Source: Desulfococcaceae bacterium HSG9 (lineage in GTDB: Bacteria > Desulfobacterota > Desulfobacteria > Desulfobacterales > JAUCGF01). Taken from it: a stretch of DNA of 64,000 nucleotides. Positions 6,640 to 14,888 of this stretch are shown one piece after another. The translations under genes were made by a program, and so were the position numbers. The stretch is taken from positions 29,454 through 93,453 of the forward strand of contig JAUCGF010000079.1 in assembly GCA_030378005.1 (NCBI GenBank). Reading direction: 5' to 3'. Each line of letters begins with the position of its first letter. Position 1 is the first letter of the stretch. The notes under the pieces are model-generated. The model was not told the origin of the DNA, made no database searches, and saw only the letters and a list, made by a program, of their open reading frames with translations.

Positions 6640-8289
6640 GCCGGCGCAAAAGCCAATCTGCAAATTAGCGACTGGGGTAAACTGGATTACGGGCGTGCCT
6701 TTTGTCAGCAGAAAGAATTGGTCCGAAATCGGATTGAGGGTTCTTACTGCGACCATTTGGTGTTTGCAGAACACCCGCCGGTTGTTACCATTGGAAGAAG
6801 CGGCGGGATTACAGACCTTTGCGTTGACCAAGAAACTTTACGCTCCCAAGACGTTGCGCTGCACAAAACAGACAGAGGCGGAAAGGCGACTTTTCACGGC
6901 CCTGGACAAATGGTGGTTTACCCTGTTTTAAAACTCAGAGACCAAGACTTGCATGCGTATTTACATAAGCTTTTGCAAATAACAGCCGAAGTGATTGAAA
7001 GCTACGGACTCAAAACGAAGTTTAAGCAAGGCCAACCCGGGATTTGGGTGTCAGATGCCAAAATTGCCAGTGTCGGTATTGCTGTCCGCAAGCAGGTCGC
7101 TTACCACGGAATTGCATTGAACGTCCATATTGACACACGATGGTTCGATCTGATAATACCTTGCGGTCGGCCTGGTGAAAAAATTACATCTCTTAAACGT
7201 GAATTGGAAATTCCGCCGGAAATGTCCCAAGTAAAAAAGCGCTTCGTCAAGGTGTTTTGCCGCACTTTGCATTACTCCGCTTTTAGATTAAACGCTGACG
7301 AAGCTCACCCAAAACAGATTGAACGGCATCCTCAATGGCTGGTTCGATCTGCTCCGGATTTAAAGGCCGTTGATCGAATGGAGACCAGGCTCGGCAAATT
7401 GCATTTGGCAACGGTATGCCAAAGCGCCCATTGCCCCAATCTGGGTGAATGTTTCGGAAGAGGAACCGCTGCTTTTATGATTTTGGGCGACCGTTGCACA
7501 CGAAAATGTCGATTTTGTGCTGTGGAAAAGGATGCCCCCAAACCTGTGGATGAAAATGAGCCGGTTCGTGTCGCCCGGGCGGTGCAATTGCTAGGGCTGA
7601 ATCACGCTGTGGTCACCTCAGTGACTCGCGATGACCTACCGGATGGAGGCGCGCGGCAATTCGTTCGAACTATCCGGCAGATCAGAAAGACCTGTAAAGA
7701 TACCTGTGTGGAAGTGCTGGTTCCTGATTTTAACGGGGCCATCAATGCCTTGCAAAACGTATGCGAATCCCGACCGGATGTTTTTAACCATAACATAGAA
7801 ACCGTGGCACGATTATATGACAAAATTCGTCCCATAGCCAAATATCAGCGTTCACTAAGCATTCTATCCTACGCTTTTGGCCAGGGGCTTTGGGTAAAAT
7901 CAGGCCTGATGTTAGGGCTTGGAGAAACGGCTGACGAGATTAAAAAAACCCTTTTGGATTTAAAACACACCGGCTGTGAAGCGCTTACCTTGGGGCAGTA
8001 TTTAGCACCTTCCAAAGATCACGCGCCGGTAGCGCGTTATGTTCCGCCAGAGGAATTTGAAATGTGGGCCGAAACTGCCCGCAACATGGGATTTAAAGCG
8101 GTGGCATCAGGGCCGTTGGTGCGCAGTTCTTATCGGGCGGATGCGATGCGGGTGGAAACTGAAAGATTACCAAAGAACTGTAACGATAGGGGATTAAATC
8201 TATGGAAACCAAAAGATTTATTGTTGAAATCGGATCCGGCGCAGATCTGCACGGTGAAGACGTCACCAAAGCCGCATGTCGGGCTGTAA
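6634..8289 (+). CDS. lipB-lipA: fused octanoyltransferase-lipoyl synthase (LipB-LipA)
   Basis: One polypeptide for both steps of lipoate synthesis: transfer of octanoate from ACP, then sulfur insertion by radical SAM chemistry. LipB half (residues about 8-220): DRGGKATFHGPGQMVVYP, KIASVGIAV with catalytic Lys143 and IIPCGRPGEKITSL with Cys177. LipA half (about 240-500): auxiliary-cluster cysteines in VCQSAHCPNLGEC (262, 267, 273), the SAM-cluster motif CTRKCRFC (288, 292, 295), VTSVTRDDLPDGGA and GPLVRSSYRAD with the C-terminal serine. An ATG at 6598 is also possible, but its extra residues coincide with the E3-end relic. The last ~40 residues look unlike LipA and overlap the next gene by 88 bases, suggesting a lost stop or frameshift. 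Confidence 0.9.
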   Translation: MKAGAKANLQISDWGKLDYGRAFCQQKELVRNRIEGSYCDHLVFAEHPPVVTIGRSGGITDLCVDQETLRSQDVALHKTDRGGKATFHGPGQMVVYPVLKLRDQDLHAYLHKLLQITAEVIESYGLKTKFKQGQPGIWVSDAKIASVGIAVRKQVAYHGIALNVHIDTRWFDLIIPCGRPGEKITSLKRELEIPPEMSQVKKRFVKVFCRTLHYSAFRLNADEAHPKQIERHPQWLVRSAPDLKAVDRMETRLGKLHLATVCQSAHCPNLGECFGRGTAAFMILGDRCTRKCRFCAVEKDAPKPVDENEPVRVARAVQLLGLNHAVVTSVTRDDLPDGGARQFVRTIRQIRKTCKDTCVEVLVPDFNGAINALQNVCESRPDVFNHNIETVARLYDKIRPIAKYQRSLSILSYAFGQGLWVKSGLMLGLGETADEIKKTLLDLKHTGCEALTLGQYLAPSKDHAPVARYVPPEEFEMWAETARNMGFKAVASGPLVRSSYRADAMRVETERLPKNCNDRGLNLWKPKDLLLKSDPAQICTVKTSPKPHVGL

Positions 8290-8570
8290 AGGACGCCATT
8301 TCGAGAAGCTGTCTGTGCGGATTGGTTGAAATTCTGGGAATTGATGACTTGCAGGCCATGCTGGTGGATATTCAGGTGGCCTGTCCGAAACCGGATGAAG
8401 TGGACCTGGAACAGGTAAAAGCCATCGTTCCCATCGGTCAAAAAACCGCCCGATCTGTTGAAGGAGGAATGAACGTCAAAGGGCTTTGTGTGCCTGATTT
8501 CGCTCCGAACTGTGATCGAATCGTAGTGGCCAATGCTGCGGTGACGGTTTCTATTCGGAAGAATGCGTAG
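8202..8570 (+). CDS. Lin0512 family protein
   Basis: Conserved protein of unknown function, often found beside TPP-dependent dehydrogenase genes. The 122-residue product shows the family pattern: VEIGSGADLHGEDVTKAACR, AVKDAISRSCLCGL, MLVDIQVACPKPDEV, an EGGMNVKG turn and IVVANAAVTVSI at the end. It is a small soluble protein, possibly cyclising or chaperone-like in fold, but that is unknown. AGGGGATT upstream of the ATG serves as ribosome-binding site and lies within the 3' part of lipBA. Placement between lipBA and E1 supports a role in lipoate or acyl-transfer metabolism by context only. Confidence 0.8.
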   Translation: METKRFIVEIGSGADLHGEDVTKAACRAVKDAISRSCLCGLVEILGIDDLQAMLVDIQVACPKPDEVDLEQVKAIVPIGQKTARSVEGGMNVKGLCVPDFAPNCDRIVVANAAVTVSIRKNA

Positions 8571-8703
8571 GTTGTCACTATTCTCCAATTTCATTAATAA
8601 TTGAAACTGGGAAAACTCCCGGGAAAGGAGGGATAGCACGGCATATTAAATTGACCTGTTTTGTAAAACTGATTTGTCAACCTTAAAAATAAGGAGAAGA
8701 TCA

Positions 8704-9663
8704 ATGGACCTGACCAATGAACAATTGTTAGATATGTATGTTACCATGAACAAGATTCGAACTTTTGAAAATCGTGTGGCCGAACTTTTTGCGGACGGTA
8801 AAATTCCCGGTTTTGTCCATCTGTATGTGGGGGAAGAAGCCGTTGCCACTGGTGTTTGTGCGAGTCTGACTGACCAGGATTATATTACCAGCACGCACCG
8901 CGGCCACGGACATCTCATTGCTAAGGGCGGTGACATCAAGCTGATGATGGCCGAGCTGTTCGGCAAAAAAACCGGTTACTGCAAAGGCAAGGGCGGTTCC
9001 ATGCATATCGCCGACCTGAATCTTGGCATTATGGGAGCCAACGGTATCGTTGGCGGAGGCCCGCCTTTGGCTTCCGGAGCCGCGCTGGCCTGCCAGTATT
9101 TGGGCAACGACGGTGTAGCGGTGTGTTTTTTCGGTGATGGCGCATCAAATCAAGGAACTACTCATGAGGCCATGAACCTGGCCACCTGCTGGAAGCTGCC
9201 GGTGGTGTTTGTGAATGAAAACAATATGTACGGCATCTCCTCCTGCACACTCAACTCCATGTGTGTTCCCAACATTGCCGACCGGGCCGCAGCTTATGAT
9301 ATGCCCGGGGTTGTTGTGGACGGAAATGATGTCATTGCTGTTTGTGAAGCCGCTGCCGAAGGCATCAGCCGGGCTCGTCAGGGCAAGGGGCCGTCCTTGA
9401 TTGAATGCAAAACCTATCGCCATCGGGGTCATTTTGAAGGCGACCCTTGCGCTTACCGCGAAGATTCGGAACTTGAAGAGTGGAAAGAAAAAGACCCGAT
9501 TCCACGACTGGAACAGAAGCTCATGGAGATTGAACTGCTGACCGATGCCAAAATCAACGAAATCAAAAGTGGACTTCAAAAGGATATGGCTGATGCGGAA
9601 CAATTTGCCGAAGAAAGCCCTTTTCCCGACGTCTCTGAACTGACCGAGGATGTCTATACATAG
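8704..9663 (+). CDS. acoA: TPP-dependent acetoin/pyruvate dehydrogenase E1, alpha subunit
   Basis: With E1 beta, it decarboxylates or cleaves the substrate on thiamine diphosphate and passes the acetyl or hydroxyethyl unit to E2. The 319-residue product has the E1 alpha signatures: YVGEEAVATGV, THRGHGH, the TPP/Mg motif GDGASNQG (about 144-151) closing with NENNMYGISS, and CKTYRHRGHFEGD, the phosphorylation-loop-like region. The length fits AcoA (about 320-330). The ATG at 8704 follows AAGGAGA; an upstream in-frame TTG (8674) lacks this. Substrate (acetoin versus pyruvate) is uncertain; the acoX gene downstream argues for acetoin. Confidence 0.9.
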   Translation: MDLTNEQLLDMYVTMNKIRTFENRVAELFADGKIPGFVHLYVGEEAVATGVCASLTDQDYITSTHRGHGHLIAKGGDIKLMMAELFGKKTGYCKGKGGSMHIADLNLGIMGANGIVGGGPPLASGAALACQYLGNDGVAVCFFGDGASNQGTTHEAMNLATCWKLPVVFVNENNMYGISSCTLNSMCVPNIADRAAAYDMPGVVVDGNDVIAVCEAAAEGISRARQGKGPSLIECKTYRHRGHFEGDPCAYREDSELEEWKEKDPIPRLEQKLMEIELLTDAKINEIKSGLQKDMADAEQFAEESPFPDVSELTEDVYT

Positions 9664-9718
9664 TCGCTTGACGGCTCAACAACGACTCAATACTGAAACC
9701 TAAAAGGAGGATTGAAAC

Positions 9719-10693
9719 ATGCCGAATATGAATTTTGCTCAAGCGTTAAACGACGCCCATAAGGTTGAAATGGAGCGTGATGCCAATATTTATGTCGCGG
9801 GTGAGGATGTAGGTGTTTATGGCGGAATTTTTGGTGTGACCGCGGGGCTGCTGGACCAATTTGGCGACAAACGGGTAAAGGACACGCCCATTACCGAAAG
9901 CGCGATTGTCGGGACAGCCGTAGGCGCTGCCACCGCCGGACTCAGACCGGTCATTGAATTGATGTTTGTCGATTTTATCGGTGTGGCCCTGGATCAGCTT
10001 TATAATCAGGCCGCCAAGATGAAATATATGTTTGGCGGTAAAGCCAAAATACCCATGGTTTTACGCATGACGTGCGGTGCCGGAATCGGAGCCGCTGCCC
10101 AGCACTCCCAATGTTTGGAAGCGATGTTCATGCACCTTCCCGGCTTGAAGGTAGTTATGCCCAGCACGCCGAACGATGCCAAAGGACTTCTGATCGAAGC
10201 GATTCGTGATGACAACCCGGTGGTTTTTCTGGAACATAAAATGCTATACGCCCTTGAAGGAGAGGTTGCGGAAGGAGATTTCACCATCCCCTTTGGCCAG
10301 GCTGACATCAAACGGGAAGGCCAAGACGTCACAATCGTGGCCACAGCCAATATGGTTCATACCGCCTTGAGCGCCGCCGAAAAACTCGCCGCTGACGGGA
10401 TCAGTGCGGAAGTTGTTGACCCGCGCACGCTTTACCCGTTGGATGAAGAGGGGATTATCCAATCCGTTAAAAAGACACACCGCTTAGTTATCGTTCACGA
10501 AGAAGTGAAATTTGCCGGTTCCGGAGCTGAAATCGCCGCAATAGTAGCTGAAAAAGCTTTTGATTATCTTGATGCGCCCATCCTGCGGGTAGCCGCGCCT
10601 TTTTGCCCGGTTCCTTTTTCACAGCCATTAGAGCAGGCGTTCATACCGAGCGAGGAAGAAATTATTGATGCAGTCAAAAAAGTGATGGAGTAA
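9719..10693 (+). CDS. acoB: acetoin/pyruvate dehydrogenase E1, beta subunit
   Basis: Second half of the E1 heterotetramer; contributes the catalytic glutamate and pyrophosphate contacts across the interface. The 324-residue product carries VAGEDVGVYGGIFGVT, DTPITESAIVGTAVGAA, LMFVDFIGVALDQLYNQAAK, HSQCLEAMFMHLPGLKVVMP, then the transketolase C-terminal domain (EVVDPRTLYPLDEE, IVHEEVKFAGSGAEIAA). Preceded by AAAAGGAGG six bases before the ATG. About 55 bases separate it from E1 alpha. Confidence 0.92.
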   Translation: MPNMNFAQALNDAHKVEMERDANIYVAGEDVGVYGGIFGVTAGLLDQFGDKRVKDTPITESAIVGTAVGAATAGLRPVIELMFVDFIGVALDQLYNQAAKMKYMFGGKAKIPMVLRMTCGAGIGAAAQHSQCLEAMFMHLPGLKVVMPSTPNDAKGLLIEAIRDDNPVVFLEHKMLYALEGEVAEGDFTIPFGQADIKREGQDVTIVATANMVHTALSAAEKLAADGISAEVVDPRTLYPLDEEGIIQSVKKTHRLVIVHEEVKFAGSGAEIAAIVAEKAFDYLDAPILRVAAPFCPVPFSQPLEQAFIPSEEEIIDAVKKVME

Positions 10694-10721
10694 TTGGAGC
10701 GTCATTTATAAAATATTAATA

Positions 10722-10806
10722 AATGTAGGGTGGGTGTAGTATAACGGAACCCACCATCTTAGCACGTATCCGGTGGGTTTCGCTACGCTGCACCCACCCT
10801 ACATTT
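10722..10806. repeat. double inverted repeat between E1 beta and acoX
   Basis: Outer arms AATGTAGGGTGGGTG (from 10722) and CACCCACCCTACATT (to 10805) are perfect complements. Inside them GAACCCACC and GGTGGGTTTC form a second hairpin. The GTAGGGTGGGTG...CACCCACCCTAC type is a widespread intergenic repeat family. In the operon mRNA it would fold strongly and could separate expression of E1 from the downstream genes. Confidence 0.8.
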
Positions 10807-10824
10807 CAGAGAAAGGTTGGAAAC

Positions 10825-11820
10825 ATGTCATCAGTCGGCATTATCGCCAATCCGGCATCAGGAACGGATATCCGCAGGCTGGTCGCTTACGGCAGCGTGT
10901 TCAATAATCAGGAAAAAGTCAGAATTGTACGGCGGATACTGCTTGGCTTGGAGGCTGCCGGAGTACAGCAAATAAGCTACATGCCCGACTATTATGGCAT
11001 TGTTGAACGAGCGCTGGATGCCCTGAAAACGAGTATGAATATCTTGCCATTGGTGTTTAACGCCAAGGCAGACCAAAGAGATTCAATGCGCGCCGCCGAA
11101 ATTCTGGCGCAAAACGGTGCTGGTTGTATTATCACACTCGGCGGTGACGGAACCAATCGCGTTGTTGCCAAAGGCGCATGCAATACTCCCATTCTTCCGG
11201 TCTCAACCGGTACCAACAACGTATTTCCTTATATGATTGAAGGAACCATTGCGGGGCTTGCCGCCGGCCTGATCGCTGCTGGCAAAGTCCCCCAAAAAGA
11301 AGGAACTTTTACTTCTACCCAGCTTGAAGTCATCGTTGAACAGCAATTAACCGATGTGGCTATCGTGGATGCGGTAGTGTGCGATGATATATTTATCGGC
11401 TCACGCGCTGTATGGAAAATGGATAAAATCAAACAGGTTTTTTTAAACCGCTCCAGCCCGGCAAGTATCGGCTTTTCCTCCATCGGCGGGATGCTTCGTT
11501 CCATCGCTCCGCACGAGCCTTTCAGCATGGTTCTGGAATTAGGCCAAAACGGACCGACGGTTACAGCGCCAATCGCTCCCGGAGTGGTTGAGACAGTGTC
11601 TGTGAAAAATGTACGAATGATGGCTTCTGGCGAAGAAGTGGCGCTGACTCATAGCCCCTGTGTGGTGGCGTTGGATGGTGAACGCGAAGTGGAAATAAAA
11701 CGGGGGCAACAGGCGACCATTCGCCTATCCACGGACGGCCCTTTGGTTGTGGATGTTGAGCAGACCATGGCTTATGCCATGCAAAAAAGAATCTTTGCAT
11801 CGGATGTGAATATAAACTGA
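10825..11820 (+). CDS. acoX: AcoX, NAD-kinase-like acetoin catabolism protein
   Basis: Member of the ATP-NAD kinase superfamily found in acetoin (aco) operons; its biochemical activity is not established. The 331-residue product starts VGIIANPASGTDIRRLVAYG and has the diagnostic nucleotide-binding GGDGTNRVVAKG and PVSTGTNNVFPYM. These are followed by a C-terminal beta-sandwich-like half (FIGSRAVWKMDKIKQVFLN, EPFSMVLELG). GAAAGGTTGG precedes the ATG. Its presence is the best indicator that the neighbouring dehydrogenase is of the acetoin type. Confidence 0.9.
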   Translation: MSSVGIIANPASGTDIRRLVAYGSVFNNQEKVRIVRRILLGLEAAGVQQISYMPDYYGIVERALDALKTSMNILPLVFNAKADQRDSMRAAEILAQNGAGCIITLGGDGTNRVVAKGACNTPILPVSTGTNNVFPYMIEGTIAGLAAGLIAAGKVPQKEGTFTSTQLEVIVEQQLTDVAIVDAVVCDDIFIGSRAVWKMDKIKQVFLNRSSPASIGFSSIGGMLRSIAPHEPFSMVLELGQNGPTVTAPIAPGVVETVSVKNVRMMASGEEVALTHSPCVVALDGEREVEIKRGQQATIRLSTDGPLVVDVEQTMAYAMQKRIFASDVNIN

Positions 11821-11885
11821 AACCGATAAAAAGACGGTGATGAACTGTTTTTAAAATGCCTATACTCATAAACAGATATTCAGAC

Positions 11886-13166
11886 ATGAAAAGGTTTCTT
11901 GTTCAGATCGTCATTCTTGCATTTCTAATCGGATGCCTGCCAGTGTCTGTAAAAGCAGATACAGATGACAGCTACACTGATACCCAATGCGCGGAATGCC
12001 ATGAAAAGATGCCGGATGATCACGCGGAATCCGTCCACAAAGGCATTGAGTGTCTGGAATGTCACACCCAGGCGGCTGAGGAAGACCATGAAGAGCTGCC
12101 CTATGTCGATTGCCGCCAATGTCATGCGCCGCACGATGAGAAATCAATTCACGATGCCCACACTCGGGTTGCCTGTAACGCCTGTCATATCAAAGGAGGC
12201 GTTCCGGTAGCAGAACCTGAATCTGACCGCATCGTCTGGAACGGCGCTTTCAGGCCCGGAGCGACAATCGGGATTCATCAGGCGCTTAGACTCCAAGGGG
12301 AGGAACTGTGCACAAAATGCCATTTTCAGGGCAATTCATTAGGGGCCGCATCTATGATACTGCCTGCCAAAAGTATCCTGTGCATGCCCTGCCATGTCGC
12401 TACTTTTTCGGTGTCTGACACAACAACCCTTGTCTCCGTATTCATATTTTTGATCGGCATCATCGGGCTGGGCGCTGTCTGGTTTTCAGCAACCCTTGGC
12501 TTCCGAATTACAAGTTCCGAATTCCGAGACCTTTTTTCAGATAAATTCGCTCATCTGGTCAATACCTTGATCTTTGATGTGTTTTTGTTGCAACGGCTTT
12601 TCCGGTTGTCACCGACCCGCTGGATCATCCATGCGTTGATTTTTTTCCCATTCCTCTTTCGTTTCACTTTCGGTCTGACAGCGCTATTATTTTCGATCTA
12701 TCTGCCGGATTGGCCATTAACTGTGGCGATGCTGGATAAGAACCATGCGGTTCGCGCGTGCTTTTTTGATCTGACAGGCATCATGATTCTTACAGGTGTG
12801 GCTTTAGCAATTGGCCGCGAGAGGAAGGCACAAATTGAGGCATCATCGCTACCCGAACCGGGCTGTGCAATGCCGGTTTTGCTCGGCCTGATCGTTTTAG
12901 CAGGATTTATTCTGGAGGGAATGCGGATCGCCTTGACCGGATGGCCCGCTGGTTCAGAATGGGCGTTTTGCGGGTATGGTGTCAGTCTGATGTTCAAGGG
13001 AATGACTGGATTAACCGATACTTACGGCTATGTCTGGTATTTACACGCGATCCTGGTCGGCGCTTTTATGGCACTGATTCCTTTTACACGCATGTCTCAT
13101 ATCATCACAGCCCCTATTTCGTTAATCGTAAATGCCCGGGCAGAAACGCATACGAATATCAAATAA
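11886..13166 (+). CDS. membrane-bound six-haem cytochrome c fused to a NarI/HdrE-like cytochrome b domain
   Basis: Predicted quinone-linked redox protein. A signal peptide (FLVQIVILAFLIGCLPVSVKA) leads a periplasmic domain of about 160 residues with six CxxCH haem sites in order CAECH, CLECH, CRQCH, CNACH, CTKCH, CMPCH. After it come about five membrane helices (starting near VFIFLIGIIGLGAVWF, IIHALIFFPFLFRF, GIMILTGVALAIG, LLGLIVLAGFILEGM, YLHAILVGAFMALIP) with histidines placed as in NarI/DsrM/HdrE b-type subunits. I prefer ATG 11886 because the signal peptide begins there. It precedes a lipoyl carrier and an HdrD-like protein, with which it would form a membrane oxidoreductase. Confidence 0.82.
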   Translation: MKRFLVQIVILAFLIGCLPVSVKADTDDSYTDTQCAECHEKMPDDHAESVHKGIECLECHTQAAEEDHEELPYVDCRQCHAPHDEKSIHDAHTRVACNACHIKGGVPVAEPESDRIVWNGAFRPGATIGIHQALRLQGEELCTKCHFQGNSLGAASMILPAKSILCMPCHVATFSVSDTTTLVSVFIFLIGIIGLGAVWFSATLGFRITSSEFRDLFSDKFAHLVNTLIFDVFLLQRLFRLSPTRWIIHALIFFPFLFRFTFGLTALLFSIYLPDWPLTVAMLDKNHAVRACFFDLTGIMILTGVALAIGRERKAQIEASSLPEPGCAMPVLLGLIVLAGFILEGMRIALTGWPAGSEWAFCGYGVSLMFKGMTGLTDTYGYVWYLHAILVGAFMALIPFTRMSHIITAPISLIVNARAETHTNIK

Positions 13167-13181
13167 TAAAACCCCGGTGCG

Positions 13182-13222
13182 GACGTAGCGCGGGAAGCTG
13201 TCCCGCGTCAGCTTGCACGAGT
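13182..13222. repeat. hairpin-forming intergenic repeat before the lipoyl carrier gene
   Basis: Contains GCGGGAAGCTGTCCCGC (6-base arms) followed by GTCAGCTTGCACGAGT, which resembles the right arm of the dispersed GGAGTGC family. Confidence 0.45.
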
Positions 13223-13262
13223 GGAACAGGTTTCCGCTATACAACAGAAAGGAATAACCATA

Positions 13263-13685
13263 ATGAAAATTAAAGGCTACAACCTGCCCGAAGATTTATA
13301 TTACGAAAAAAACCACTATTGGGTACGCAAAGAGGGAGACATACTGGTTATGGGGATGGACGATTTTGCCCAACAAATGGCGGGTGATATTGTCTTTGTG
13401 CAGATCCCTTTTTCAGGAAAAAAAATGAAAGCCGGTAAAAAATTTGCTCAGGTGGAATCGGGCAAATGGTTGGGAAAAGTCTATGCGCCGGTCAACGGCA
13501 AACTGATTGAGGGCAATGAAGAACTTGAAACCGATCCCGCGATTATCAACCAGGATTGTTATGAAAAAGGATGGATGTATAAAATCGAACCGTCCGACTT
13601 GAATGAGCTGAACAACCTGATTCATGATCCTGCGGACATTGAAAAATGGCTCCTGGAAGATATTGAAAAATACAAACAGGATTAA
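13263..13685 (+). CDS. GcvH-like lipoyl carrier protein (LbpA-type)
   Basis: Small lipoyl-domain protein related to glycine cleavage H protein. The 140-residue product contains NHYWVRKEGDILVMGMDDFA, the strand-turn VFVQIPFSGKKMKAGKK and the lipoylation site AQVESGKWLGKVYAPV with Lys68. A C-terminal helix typical of H proteins follows (PADIEKWLLEDIEKYKQD). No other glycine-cleavage genes are present; instead the neighbours are an HdrD-like protein and a lipoate ligase, as in sulfur-oxidising sHdr/LbpA gene clusters. I infer a role as a redox-active dithiol carrier. ATG 13263 follows AGAAAGGAATA. Confidence 0.85.
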   Translation: MKIKGYNLPEDLYYEKNHYWVRKEGDILVMGMDDFAQQMAGDIVFVQIPFSGKKMKAGKKFAQVESGKWLGKVYAPVNGKLIEGNEELETDPAIINQDCYEKGWMYKIEPSDLNELNNLIHDPADIEKWLLEDIEKYKQD

Positions 13686-13686
13686 C

Positions 13687-14874
13687 ATGGCAAATCAGAT
13701 TTATAGCATCAGCCAGCTTTTACAGATACAGGCGTGTACGAATTGTCTGGCTTGCGCTGAAGTATGCCCGGCGGTTGCCGGCAGTCTTGACGGAAAACTA
13801 TCCGCGGTTTACCGCCTCACGAAGCTTAACCGGATACTGAAAACGCGAACGGGGTTTTGGCGAAAATTTTGCCGCATCAAAGAACCGACCGCAGAAGAAT
13901 TGCGCGCTTTCAGCGATACGGTTTTCCGTTGCACTCTATGCGGAAACTGCCGCCTGATTTGCCCAGTCGGAATTGACCTGACGCATATCTGGCATTGTGT
14001 TCGCCGGGATATGGTTGCTTCTGATGCGTATCCCGGAAAAATTGATATGATCCGGGAAAATCTGGATGAAAGTCACAACGTATTTGGAGAGGACAACGAA
14101 GAACGGGCCGAATGGGTGGAAGATATACCCGATGCCCCGGAACACGGCTATATCAGAGACCGCGCCGATCTGGTCTATTTTACCGGTTGCGTGGCATCTT
14201 TTTTTCCCATGGCACAACAGATTCCCATGGCGCTTGTAAAAATTTTCGATGCGGCTCAAGTCACTTTTACCCTACTGGGCGAAGATGAACAGTGCTGCGG
14301 TTTTCCCTTGCTCGGTGCCGGACTCGGTGATCAACTTGATGGTTTGATTGCAAACAATGTAAGGGCCATAAAGGCTAAAGAAGCGAAGAAAGTGGTCTTT
14401 GCCTGCCCTTCTTGTTATCGAATGTGGCAGGAACACTACCCGCATGAATTTGAGATCACCCATATCACCGAGTTTTTGAACGAGTTGATTCAATCGGGCC
14501 GTCTTGCACTTAAAGAACTGGATTTAACGGTCACTTTTCATGATCCTTGCGATCTTGGCAGAGGGGCGGGCGTGTATGACGCTCCGCGAGATATTATCCG
14601 ATCCATTCCCGGTATTCGGTTTATTGAATTATCTAAAAATCGTGAAAACAGCAATTGCTGCGGCGGCGGCGGCAACTTGGAGATAATCGACGCCAAGTTG
14701 TCCGCGGACATTGCCAGAAATAAAATTGAAGAAGTTAAGGCAACCGGCGCACAAGCGGTGGTAACGGCCTGCCAGCAGTGTGTGCGCACTATGACCACAT
14801 ACACCAGAAGAAATAAAATCCCTGTTCAAGTCTTGGATATCGTTCAGTTGATTCAAAAAGCTCTGGCAAAATAA
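13687..14874 (+). CDS. HdrD/GlpC-like iron-sulfur oxidoreductase with two CCG domains
   Basis: Predicted disulfide/dithiol-active Fe-S subunit. Two [4Fe-4S] motifs are at the N-terminus: C17TNCLACAEVC and C82TLCGNCRLIC, both followed by proline. Two CCG domains follow, each with the expected cysteines: FTGC ... QCCGFP ... ACPSC, and HDPCDLGRG ... NCCGGGG ... TACQQC. CCG domains bind the non-cubane clusters that reduce heterodisulfides in HdrB/HdrD. The 395-residue length matches HdrD/GlpC. The start codon is immediately after the lipoyl-carrier stop (TAACATG). With the cytochrome b/c gene it makes an HdrDE-like pair; the dithiol substrate may be the lipoyl carrier (inference). Confidence 0.87.
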   Translation: MANQIYSISQLLQIQACTNCLACAEVCPAVAGSLDGKLSAVYRLTKLNRILKTRTGFWRKFCRIKEPTAEELRAFSDTVFRCTLCGNCRLICPVGIDLTHIWHCVRRDMVASDAYPGKIDMIRENLDESHNVFGEDNEERAEWVEDIPDAPEHGYIRDRADLVYFTGCVASFFPMAQQIPMALVKIFDAAQVTFTLLGEDEQCCGFPLLGAGLGDQLDGLIANNVRAIKAKEAKKVVFACPSCYRMWQEHYPHEFEITHITEFLNELIQSGRLALKELDLTVTFHDPCDLGRGAGVYDAPRDIIRSIPGIRFIELSKNRENSNCCGGGGNLEIIDAKLSADIARNKIEEVKATGAQAVVTACQQCVRTMTTYTRRNKIPVQVLDIVQLIQKALAK

Positions 14875-14888
14875 TAGGATTAATAAAG

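Noticed and set aside
13263..13685. Glycine cleavage system as the role of the GcvH-like protein
   Set aside because: No gcvT or gcvP genes are nearby, and the neighbours (HdrD-like, lipoate ligase, cytochrome) point to a redox carrier instead.
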